A stretch of 56,640 nucleotides of DNA, taken from assembly GCA_040880405.1 (NCBI GenBank), contig JBBDIM010000216.1:1-56640 (forward strand), written 5' to 3'. Numbering within the stretch: position 1 is the stretch's first letter; each line of letters starts with the position of its first letter. This document shows positions 8,784 to 15,878 of this stretch, in pieces. The notes under the pieces are model-generated. The model searched no databases. It saw only the letters and a list, made by a program, of their open reading frames with translations, and was not told the origin of the DNA. The position numbers and the translations under genes were made by a program. Source of the DNA: JBBDIM01 sp040880405 (GTDB lineage Bacteria > Planctomycetota > Planctomycetia > Pirellulales > Pirellulaceae).

Positions 8784-9348
8784 GGGAATTGTTGTCCTCG
8801 TCGACTTCGTCGGGGAAGGGTGAAGCCTGCTTGTTTAAGGCCGTTTCAATCCGGCGGAGTAATTTCCGGGTTTTCGACTTAAGGCTGGGGGAGTACTTGG
8901 TTTCTCCGTCATCGATAGATAGAAATGAATTACGGGTTCGATCGAGACTCTCGACCAGCTTATCCCAATCTTCTGTCAATTGCTCTGTCTGATTCATCGC
9001 TTGCGAGAGGTCACCGAGTCGCAACACGGCGAGTCTCCACTGCTCGGTATCGGCAAAGTTCTCGATCTCGGCGATGAATCGAAGCGACTGGCTTACCGTG
9101 AATTTATTATACCGCGATCGACTTTCAACGGCTGCATTTCTTGCTGCATCCGCCGCAGCTTCCGCTGATTTTTGGGTCCGCTTTAATTGAACCCACGCAA
9201 ACGCTACCCCGATCGCGGTCAGTAAGAATCCAACCGCGCTTAAGATTGAAATGAAGTCGTCGAACCAGCTTGGCAGAAATATGCCGCCAGCCAGAACCGG
9301 AGTTCGGCTCCAAGGCCATATTTTCAACGAGATATCGAGTAAATACAA
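8773..9348 (-). CDS. Hypothetical single-pass membrane protein, 191 aa
   Basis: No family is recognised. Residues about 30-53 (ISILSAVGFLLTAIGVAFAW) form one membrane helix, followed by an Ala/Arg-rich helix (KRTQKSAEAAADAARNAA) that probably continues as a coiled coil, then a soluble helical domain of about 110 residues. A membrane anchor followed by a long cytoplasmic helix is common in small sensing or effector partners of unknown systems. It overlaps the downstream gene by 11 bp, so the pair probably works together. Confidence 0.65.
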   Translation of the reverse strand: MYLLDISLKIWPWSRTPVLAGGIFLPSWFDDFISILSAVGFLLTAIGVAFAWVQLKRTQKSAEAAADAARNAAVESRSRYNKFTVSQSLRFIAEIENFADTEQWRLAVLRLGDLSQAMNQTEQLTEDWDKLVESLDRTRNSFLSIDDGETKYSPSLKSKTRKLLRRIETALNKQASPFPDEVDEDNNSHDG

Positions 9349-9843
9349 CGGAATTACAAGTCCGAATTATGGGTTCGCATTCGCCTTAAAGTCGAATCGA
9401 TTCATTGGCCAGGTGGCTTGGTGATCACCTCAAGGTGGTATTCTAATTGCTTTTCGAGCGAGTGCCACCAAGAATTCACCTCTTTCGCCCCCACTTGTAC
9501 GCTCATTCGACACCACCCCCAACATTTTGTGCCAGCTAAAAAACCTTGCGGTCTGTACTGTATGGATGTACAGTATCGGTTGTTCAATCAAGTCTCCAGG
9601 TCAGCCGGGGTGCTGCCGGTTACGATCGCCGCACGGTCGTTTATTTCTATGTCGGGTGTTTTTCCTGTCCGTCACTTCTGGAGGTGACCGGGTCATTCTT
9701 GAAAGACACGCTACCCATCCTGATTGGTCTTGCCAGGGTCGCTCTGGCGCGCGGCCTTGAGTTTTCGCCGAGTGGTGTTTCGCTTGCGCGGTGGAGGCTC
9801 GCGGTTTGCGCCGAAGGGGCGACCGATAAGGGGCGCAAAATTC
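9349..9843. other. Gap without a confident gene; contains a CTGT-N8-ACAG palindrome
   Basis: Short open frames cross this 495-bp gap on both strands, but none has family features or a ribosome-binding site. The one notable element is at 9557-9573, where TACTGTA and TACAGTA face each other and together give CTGT-N8-ACAG, the spacing of an enterobacterial-type SOS box. It is far (about 200-270 bp) from both flanking start codons, so a regulatory role is only a possibility. Confidence 0.4.
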
Positions 9844-10185
9844 ATGTCAACCATTCGCCGAACTTCCGATCGTCGTAAACTACCGCCGCACATCATCGAA
9901 GAAGTGATCCGCCTCCGCGCGGCGGGTCAAACCCAGATGGAGATCAAACGAAAGACCGGCATCTCACGAACCTCCATCCATTACATCCTCCGTGGCAGAC
10001 CCACCGCCGACGAAGCCAGCCAAGCGCGGCAAGCCGAAGAGACGTTGGGGCTGTTCGATGGTCCCATCGAACGTTGCCCCGGGTGTGGTCGCCGGGTACA
10101 CATGCCTTGCATGCCATGTCGGATTGAATCGGCGGTGGAAACCGAGCGGTTTTCGAATCCCGATCGACGACAGCGCGGCGTTTAA
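9844..10185 (+). CDS. Small HTH protein with a C-terminal zinc-knuckle-like cluster
   Basis: The 113-aa product has an N-terminal helix-turn-helix of the resolvase/Hin type (LPPHIIEEVIRLRAAGQTQM to GISRTSIHYILRG), then a short linker and CPGCGRRVHMPCMPC, a cluster of four Cys and a His that could bind zinc. The HTH part resembles the DNA-binding end of recombinases and transposases, but there is no catalytic domain. AAGGGG precedes ATG 9844, so the longer frame from 9724 is not used. It is probably a DNA-binding regulator; the target is unknown. Confidence 0.7.
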   Translation: MSTIRRTSDRRKLPPHIIEEVIRLRAAGQTQMEIKRKTGISRTSIHYILRGRPTADEASQARQAEETLGLFDGPIERCPGCGRRVHMPCMPCRIESAVETERFSNPDRRQRGV

Positions 10186-10217
10186 TACCACCCCGGCGCG
10201 AAAGAGAAGCATTTTTG

Positions 10218-10388
10218 AGCCACAGAGCACTCAGAGGGCACCGAGGAGAAGAGGTAGGTTTTTGATCAATTGCCGTAGCTGGACAGCGCTGCGATGCCTA
10301 CGACCAGGAGGGATTTATATTCCTCCGCCGAGCCTGGGCGAATCGCGTGGATAACCATCTCTCTGTGCCCTCTGAGTGCTCTGTGGCT
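10218..10388. repeat. Inverted repeat, CCACAGAG family
   Basis: GAGCCACAGAGCACTCAGAG at 10217-10236 faces TCTGAGTGCTCTGTGGCT at 10371-10388 across about 120 bp, and the arms extend into GGGCACC/GTGCCC. The same kind of bracket occurs at 50207-50385. The gap 10186-10552 holds nothing else I can support except the ribosome-binding site of the sulfatase gene. Confidence 0.75.
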
Positions 10389-10552
10389 AAATCCGTCTCC
10401 GGGGCAATCTGCCGCGTTTGCTTTCCTCGGCTTTTGCGGCATGGTAAGCTGGGAAGAGAAGGCGTCACCAGAGCATTACCTTGATGCTGGCTCTTCCCCA
10501 TCCTTTTCATCCCCCATGCCCCCGCGCTTCACTCTCCAGAGGAACCGACACC

Positions 10553-11971
10553 ATGAGAACCCCCTTCCTGCGATCGTTGTTGGTCACGCTTGTCGCACTG
10601 CTCGGACTTGGGCAGGTAGCCGACGCCGCTCCTCGCAATATCGTCCTGTTTGTGACCGATGACCAGGGGAAGGACGCCGGCTGCTACGGCAACGATGTCA
10701 TCCAGACACCCAATATGGACCGCTTGGCCCAAGAGGGTGTCATCTTCGACAACGCCTACGCCACCACCGCGAGTTGCAGCGCCAGCCGGAGTGTGATTCT
10801 GACTGGGATCTTCAATCACGCCAACGGCCACTATGGGCACCAGCACTCGTATCACAAGTTCAGCGCCTACGACAAAGTAAAAAGCCTGCCGGTCTATTTG
10901 GAAGACGCCGGGTACCGGACCGGCCGCGTCGGCAAATACCATGTCGCCCCGGAAGAGGTGTTTAAGTTTCAAACCAAGATCCCCGGCCATAGTCGCAGCC
11001 CAGTGGAAATGGCTGAGAACAGTGCCCAGTTCATCCAGGCCGATGACGAGAAACCGTTCTTCCTGTATTTCTGCACCTCCGATCCTCACCGCGGCGGCGG
11101 CATCGTCGAGGACGATCCTCACAAGCCAGACGCCTTTGGCAACCGCGCCAACGGCTATCCCGGAATCGACGAAGTAACCTACGACCCCAAGACGTTGATC
11201 GTGCCGGACTACCTGCCGGATACGCCCACCTGCCGGGCCGAGTTGGCCCAGTACTACCAATCGGTCTCGCGGATCGATCAAGGGTTGGGCCGGTTGGTTG
11301 AGATTTTGAAAGAGGCCAAGGTTTACGACGACACCTTAATCCTCTACATCTCCGACCACGGCATCGCCTTCCCCGGCGGCAAGACCACCACCTACGAGCC
11401 GGGCCTCAATTCACCTTGTATCGTCCGCGCTCCGGATGCCGACCGCCGAGGCATCCGCAATCAGGCGATGGTCAGTTGGATTGACCTCACGCCGACGATC
11501 CTCGACTTTGCCGACGCCCTGCCGGAGAAAAGTGAAATCCAAGGTCGCTCGTTCCTGCCGGTTTTGGAGCAGGAACAGCCGGAGGGTTGGGATGAGGTGT
11601 ACGCCTCGCACACCTTCCACGAAATCACGATGTACTACCCGATGCGAGTCGTCCGGAGCGGCAAGTACAAACTGATTTGGAACATCGCCCACCCGTTGCC
11701 TTACCCGTTCGCCTCCGACCTGTGGGCCGCCCCCACGTTCCAGGATATCTATAAAAAGGGACTCGACGAGTACTACGGCCCCCGCACCGTCCGGCGCTAC
11801 ATCCACCGACCGGAGTTCGAACTTTTTGATGTGGAGAGCGATCCTCTGGAGGCGAACGACCTGGCTCAGGTCGAGCGTCACGCGGAAGTCTTACAAGAGA
11901 TGAAGGGAAAACTTCAGGCCTTCCAGAAGAAGACGAAGGATCCTTGGATCTTGAAGTGGGACTACGAATAG
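10553..11971 (+). CDS. Secreted sulfatase, heparan N-sulfatase (SGSH)-like
   Basis: The 472-aa protein begins with a signal peptide (residues 1-25, ending VADA) and should act outside the cytoplasm. Metal ligands D36-D37 lie in FVTDDQG. C75 in CSASR is the residue converted to formylglycine, in the accepted C-x-A-x-R variant. The stretch after it (TGIFNHANGHYGHQHSYHKF, then YDKVKSLPVYLEDAGYRTG and FFLYFCTSDPHRGGG) follows the human N-sulfoglucosamine sulfohydrolase pattern closely, so a glycan N-sulfate or amino-sugar sulfate is the likely substrate. AGAGGA before ATG 10553 sets the start. No maturase gene is nearby, so activation must come from elsewhere. Confidence 0.88.
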   Translation: MRTPFLRSLLVTLVALLGLGQVADAAPRNIVLFVTDDQGKDAGCYGNDVIQTPNMDRLAQEGVIFDNAYATTASCSASRSVILTGIFNHANGHYGHQHSYHKFSAYDKVKSLPVYLEDAGYRTGRVGKYHVAPEEVFKFQTKIPGHSRSPVEMAENSAQFIQADDEKPFFLYFCTSDPHRGGGIVEDDPHKPDAFGNRANGYPGIDEVTYDPKTLIVPDYLPDTPTCRAELAQYYQSVSRIDQGLGRLVEILKEAKVYDDTLILYISDHGIAFPGGKTTTYEPGLNSPCIVRAPDADRRGIRNQAMVSWIDLTPTILDFADALPEKSEIQGRSFLPVLEQEQPEGWDEVYASHTFHEITMYYPMRVVRSGKYKLIWNIAHPLPYPFASDLWAAPTFQDIYKKGLDEYYGPRTVRRYIHRPEFELFDVESDPLEANDLAQVERHAEVLQEMKGKLQAFQKKTKDPWILKWDYE

Positions 11972-12076
11972 TCACATTGCGGTGGTTAAATTTTGTCCGC
12001 ATTCACGGTTCCAATACACGGAGAGGTCTCGCTTTCGCGGGTCTCCCGTTAACCAACATCGCGGGCGAATCAATCG

Positions 12077-12907
12077 GTGGATGAAGGTGGCCAACTCGTC
12101 GAACTCTCTCGCCCCGCAGTCATGTGGACTTTGGCGTTTGCGATTTATGCTTCGCTGAAGCTCCTGACCTGGGTTACGCGGTATGACGTGCCGGTTCCGC
12201 TGGGGCGGCATTTGGCTTATCTGTTGGCTTGGCCTGGGATGGATGTCGACGCGTTTCTGAACGCGGCCAATCGCCCTGTCCAACCGCCTTCGGTTGGTGA
12301 GTGGCTGTTCGCAGCGTTCAAACCGATATTAGGGCTGACGATTTTTGGCGTCGCGATTTGGCTGTCGGCTCAAGGGGGCCACCCTTGGTGGGTTGGTTGG
12401 GCAGCGATTCTGGGGATCGCCTTCATGTTGAACTTCGGGCTGTTCCATCTGCTGGCCTGCTTTTGGAAAACCAAAGGGCTCCGGGCGGTGCCGATCATGG
12501 ATTGGCCGATACTCGCGACGAGCCTCACCCAGTTTTGGGGGAAGCGTTGGAACCGCGCCTTCCGCGATTTGACGCACCAGTTTTTGTTCCGACCACTGGC
12601 TCCGCGGGTTGGGCCGGTTTGGGCGATGTTGGCGGGCTTTTTGGTAAGCGGATTGGTGCACGATCTGGTGATCTCGATTCCGGCCGGCGGTGGCTATGGC
12701 TGGCCGACCCTCTACTTTTTGATCCAGGGAGGGGGCGTCCTGCTGGAGCGAAGCTGGCTCGGTCGGCGGATTGGTTTAGGTGGTGGCGCGATCGGCTGGA
12801 CCTACGCGGCCCTCCTGTTGTTGTTGCCGGTCGGCATGTTGTTTCATGCCCCGTTTGTCGAAGGGGTTATCGCGCCGATGGTCCCTGGGGGGAGTCAATC
12901 GCCATGA
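12077..12907 (+). CDS. MBOAT/wax-synthase-domain membrane acyltransferase
   Basis: The 276-aa protein has about seven to eight hydrophobic helices. The diagnostic part is SLTQFWGKRWNRAFRDLTHQ followed by FLVSGLVHDLV, which carries the motif order (FW-x-R/K-W, then SG-x-x-H-D) of wax-synthase-type membrane-bound O-acyltransferases. His in VHD is the expected catalytic residue. Such enzymes esterify an alcohol with an acyl-CoA in the membrane; the acceptor here is unknown. The GTG start at 12077 has only a weak ribosome-binding site, and ATG 12122 is an alternative. The stop overlaps the start of the next gene (ATGA), so the two are coupled. Confidence 0.72.
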   Translation: MDEGGQLVELSRPAVMWTLAFAIYASLKLLTWVTRYDVPVPLGRHLAYLLAWPGMDVDAFLNAANRPVQPPSVGEWLFAAFKPILGLTIFGVAIWLSAQGGHPWWVGWAAILGIAFMLNFGLFHLLACFWKTKGLRAVPIMDWPILATSLTQFWGKRWNRAFRDLTHQFLFRPLAPRVGPVWAMLAGFLVSGLVHDLVISIPAGGGYGWPTLYFLIQGGGVLLERSWLGRRIGLGGGAIGWTYAALLLLLPVGMLFHAPFVEGVIAPMVPGGSQSP

Positions 12908-13314
12908 ACCTCGATCTCGCAACCGCAATTTTCTATGTCGGGTGGGGGCAACTGAGCGTGCTTGTCGCCTCCGCCTTGGTGCCGGTGCGCTTGGACTGGA
13001 AAGAAACCTTACGAGAGTTGCCGCCGCTCGTGCGGCAGCTTTACTGGGTGTACGGCGGCTACGTGGTGCTCTCGATCATCAGCCTGGCGCTAATCTGCAT
13101 CGTGAACTCCACGGAACTCGCCAGCGGCAGCGGTTTGGCCCGGTCGTTTTGCGGTTACGCGGCCATCTTCTGGGGCATCCGGTTAAGCCTGCAACCGTTT
13201 CTAGACGCAAAGCCGTTTCTCACCACTTGGTGGCTAAGGTGCGGCTATCATCTGCTGACACTATTGTTTGTTTGCTTCACGGTGGTGTTGGCCTGGGGAG
13301 CGATGTTTCCCTAA
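12904..13314 (+). CDS. Small four-helix membrane protein coupled to the MBOAT gene
   Basis: The 136-aa protein is almost wholly hydrophobic, with four predicted helices (about 8-28, 48-68, 82-100 and 113-134). I recognise no family. Its ATG overlaps the stop of the acyltransferase gene by 4 bp, so translation is coupled and the proteins are likely partners in the same membrane. The gene ends 12 bp before the RAYT repeat. Confidence 0.75.
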   Translation: MNLDLATAIFYVGWGQLSVLVASALVPVRLDWKETLRELPPLVRQLYWVYGGYVVLSIISLALICIVNSTELASGSGLARSFCGYAAIFWGIRLSLQPFLDAKPFLTTWWLRCGYHLLTLLFVCFTVVLAWGAMFP

Positions 13315-13326
13315 GGCATGCCAACC

Positions 13327-13562
13327 AAAAGGGGATGAGTTCAAATACAAAGCAAGCGGCGGCTTGCGCTGCGTCCGAGGTCCCCGTTTTTGAACTTATC
13401 CCCTTTTAAACGTGCCATCTTCGAAGGCAGGGTTTTTTGGCAACCAGCTTGATGCATCGCTTGGCCTGCGTGGCGAATGAACGGGGATAAGGTCAATTAC
13501 GGGTGCCGCGGTTGGGGGTTCTTTGCCGCCGACTCTTTGTAATTGAACTCATCCCCTAATGG
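13327..13562. repeat. RAYT-associated bipartite repeat, copy A (236 bp)
   Basis: This unit contains two stem-loops. The first (13327-13408) has arms AAAAGGGGATGAGTTCAAAT and the complement of AAAAGGGGATAAGTTCAAAA around a GCAAGC/GCTTGC inner hairpin. The second (about 13483-13556) has arms GGGGATAAGGTCAATTAC and the complement of GGGGATGAGTTCAATTAC. All four arms share GGGGATrAGkTCAA. Copy B (14397-14632) has the same length and differs at only about two bases. Together they flank the transposase gene as direct repeats 1070 bp apart. Confidence 0.92.
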
Positions 13563-13597
13563 CAGACGCGGCCTTGAGGCCAAAATCGATTGAGCGC

Positions 13598-13678
13598 AAA
13601 AGGGATTGCGTTCAATTACAATATAAACGGCGGCCTACCCCGCGTCGGCGGCACCGGTAATTGAACTCATCTCCTTTT
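13598..13678. repeat. Third, degenerate hairpin of the RAYT repeat family upstream of the transposase
   Basis: AAAAGGGATTGCGTTCAATT faces GTAATTGAACTCATCTCC plus TTTT across a GC-rich spacer. The right arm matches the family core, while the left arm has drifted. It ends 18 bp before the transposase ATG at 13697, so it lies in the leader or promoter and could let the enzyme bind its own control region. That role is inference. Confidence 0.75.
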
Positions 13679-13696
13679 GAACTCGATCGCTTTAAG

Positions 13697-14377
13697 ATGC
13701 CTCGCTCTAATCGCATTGCCCCTGGAGGCGTGATCTATCACGTGCTGAATCGCGCGAATGATCGGCAGACTATTTTTGAAAGCGACAATGATTATCTTGC
13801 GTTTCTCAAAATCATGAGGATGGCGCGTCTGAAAAACCCGATGCGTATTCTCGCCTACTGCTTGATGCCCAATCATTGGCATTTGCTGTTGTGGCCAGAG
13901 GAGGATGATGATCTCTCCAATTTCATGCACGCGATTACGTCAACACACGTTCGGAGATGGCGAACCCAGCGAGGGACCGTGGGCGAAGGGCACGTGTATC
14001 AGGGCCCTTATAAGCGATTCCCGGTTCAAGATGACGAGCATTTCTATACAGTTTGCCGATACGTAGAACGAAACGCTTTGCAAGCGAATCTGGTCGACCG
14101 GGCGGAAGATTGGCGTTTCGGATCGCTGTGGCAAAGGGACCAGCAGGCCACTCCACGATTCTATCCTTCGCTTGCGGCTTGGCCACTACCGCGTCCCGAG
14201 GGTTGGATCGAACATGTCAATCAACCCCAGTCGGAATCGGAGTTGGCCGCAATTGCCGAGTGCATCGAGCGAAGTATTCCATATGGCAACCCTGAATGGC
14301 AAAAGCAAACCGCCAAGCGAATGGGCATCGAGCTAACACGACGAACAAGTGGCCGCCCCAAAACAAAGCGCGAATAA
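13697..14377 (+). CDS. rayT: REP-associated tyrosine transposase (RAYT, Y1/HUH family)
   Basis: The 226-aa single-domain HUH endonuclease belongs to the TnpA_REP group. It begins PRSNRIAPGGVIYHVLNRAN, has the metal-binding pair in MPNHWHLLLWP (H60 and H62), and carries the nucleophile tyrosine in YVERNALQANLV (Y122). Such enzymes cut single-stranded REP hairpins and are thought to spread them; they are usually single-copy residents and not mobile insertion sequences. Here the gene is flanked by two near-identical 236-bp repeats, with a diverged copy 41 kb away. ATG 13697 is preferred; a TTG at 13661 would start within the upstream hairpin. Confidence 0.9.
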   Translation: MPRSNRIAPGGVIYHVLNRANDRQTIFESDNDYLAFLKIMRMARLKNPMRILAYCLMPNHWHLLLWPEEDDDLSNFMHAITSTHVRRWRTQRGTVGEGHVYQGPYKRFPVQDDEHFYTVCRYVERNALQANLVDRAEDWRFGSLWQRDQQATPRFYPSLAAWPLPRPEGWIEHVNQPQSESELAAIAECIERSIPYGNPEWQKQTAKRMGIELTRRTSGRPKTKRE

Positions 14378-14396
14378 CAAAGTCGACGCAGCCCAC

Positions 14397-14632
14397 AAAA
14401 GGGGATGAGTTCAAATACAAAGCAAGCGGCGGCTTGCGCTGAGTCCGAGGCCCCCGTTTTTGAACTTATCCCCTTTTAAACGTGCCATCTTCGAAGGCAG
14501 GGTTTTTTGGCAACCAGCTTGATGCATCGCTTGGCCTGCGTGGCGAATGAACGGGGATAAGGTCAATTACGGGTGCCGCGGTTGGGGGTTCTTTGCCGCC
14601 GACTCTTTGTAATTGAACTCATCCCCTAATGG
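14397..14632. repeat. RAYT-associated bipartite repeat, copy B (236 bp)
   Basis: It is nearly identical to copy A, with no gaps. The only differences seen are GCGTCC/GAGTCC and GGTCCC/GGCCCC. It starts 19 bp after the transposase stop. Its right end overlaps the last four codons and the stop of the convergent glycosyltransferase gene (stop at 14619-14621). The near identity with copy A points to recent duplication or ongoing gene conversion. Confidence 0.92.
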
Positions 14633-15869
14633 GACGTTCTACCTCGTCGGCGGCATCGGGGAGCGCCGTGTTGTTCGCCATCCGCTGGGAGATCTTTTCG
14701 CAGGCGGTGTGGACTTCCGGGGAGGTGAGGAGGTGGTTTAGTTTTTGGGCGATGCGGTTGGCTTGGTAGTGGCGGGGTAATAGTTTGTCGCCGACTCCTA
14801 AGGCTTGTAGCCTAGCGGCGTTGTCCGGTTGGTCGAAGCTCATCGGCATCACCAGGTGCGGAATGCCTGCTTGCAGGGCCTGGGAAAGCGTACCGATTCC
14901 TCCGTGCGAGACGAGCGCCGCACACCGGGGTAGCAGTAGCGAGAAGGGGACGTACGGCACATGCACGACGCCTGGGGGGAGCTCCGGGGGGATTTGCTCC
15001 GCGAAGCGGGTGAGTAGGATTCCCCGGCGTCCCATTTGTTGGCAGGCCAAGGCCGATTGCTGAAAGAAGTCCGCGGCACCCGTCATGCCGGAACCGGGCG
15101 TGAAGGCGATGGGCGGGGTGCCTGCGGCCAAAAATTGTTCCACATCGGGCGGCATGGCCGTATCAAGTGATTCGTCCCAGCGGGGGAAGTCGGTTAACAC
15201 CGTGTTGGCTGGCCAGCCTGCTTGAGGCGGGGCGAACCACTCCGGGAACAGCCCAATCACTTTTTGTGGCGAGTGCCACAGGTCGATCGCTCGGCGAACC
15301 GGCGGCAGGCCCAGTTCGGCTCGAAAGCGATTGGTCTCACCCTTGAGGACCGGGTCGACCATGATTTTGTTGGCCAGCCAATAGATGCTGGCGTTCCACC
15401 AGGCGGGGAACGTGGGGCCATGCGGAATATGCTCAACCATTTTCGGTGGATGCCGCGCGCACCAGAAGATGGCCGGTTGCAGGTGGACTGAGACAAATGG
15501 CACACCCAACGCCTCATGGGCGATATGCAAGCCCATGGCGATGCTGGGCCCGGCGATGACTGTTTCGCCGGGGATGTTTAGCTTTCGCACCCACTCGACT
15601 TGCCGCCTTTGCCACGGCAACAAAATCTCTCGGGCCAGGATGCCGAACCCGCGGCGAGGGTGGAACAAATCGGGCAGTTTGAGAGCCTGCTCCAGTTCAT
15701 CCGAGGTGTCGATCGCCTCGAAGCGAAGCCCGACTCGCGTTACTAGCGGGCGGAACATCTCGCTGGTGATGACCGTTACTTGGTGTCCACGCTCGGCTAA
15801 GGTCAAGCCGAGCCCGACCATTGGGTGGACGTCGCCGAAACTGCCAACCGGAAACAAGAGGATGTTCAT
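14619..15869 (-). CDS. GT1 family glycosyltransferase (UGT/MGT-like)
   Basis: The 416-aa protein has the GT-B fold of nucleotide-sugar glycosyltransferases that act on small lipophilic acceptors such as sterols, hopanoids, carotenoids or polyketides. The N-terminal domain opens with MNILLFPVGSFGDVHPMVG. The C-terminal donor-binding site is HGGIGTLSQALQAGIPHLVM, followed by FDQPDNAARL, the equivalent of the plant PSPG box. Donor and acceptor are not predictable. The last residues (IRG and stop) are read from the end of the adjoining RAYT repeat. The gene stands alone, about 10 bp downstream of the VWA lipoprotein gene on the same strand, so the two may be co-transcribed. Confidence 0.87.
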   Translation of the reverse strand: MNILLFPVGSFGDVHPMVGLGLTLAERGHQVTVITSEMFRPLVTRVGLRFEAIDTSDELEQALKLPDLFHPRRGFGILAREILLPWQRRQVEWVRKLNIPGETVIAGPSIAMGLHIAHEALGVPFVSVHLQPAIFWCARHPPKMVEHIPHGPTFPAWWNASIYWLANKIMVDPVLKGETNRFRAELGLPPVRRAIDLWHSPQKVIGLFPEWFAPPQAGWPANTVLTDFPRWDESLDTAMPPDVEQFLAAGTPPIAFTPGSGMTGAADFFQQSALACQQMGRRGILLTRFAEQIPPELPPGVVHVPYVPFSLLLPRCAALVSHGGIGTLSQALQAGIPHLVMPMSFDQPDNAARLQALGVGDKLLPRHYQANRIAQKLNHLLTSPEVHTACEKISQRMANNTALPDAADEVERPIRG

Positions 15870-15878
15870 GGGCGAGAG

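Noticed and set aside
9402..9587. 61-codon minus-strand frame
   Set aside because: A plausible tail (VNSWWHSLEKQLEYHLEV) but no start with a ribosome-binding site and no neighbour logic; left as undecided and not annotated.
12301..12903. Open frame upstream of the small membrane gene, in a frame overlapping the MBOAT gene
   Set aside because: It is Arg/Gly-rich shadow translation of the acyltransferase gene; the true start is the ATGA overlap at 12904.
13327..14632. Interpretation as a composite insertion sequence with terminal direct repeats
   Set aside because: RAYT enzymes are not known to move as IS units, and the repeats are internally palindromic and recur without the gene at 55457; a local repeat duplication is simpler.
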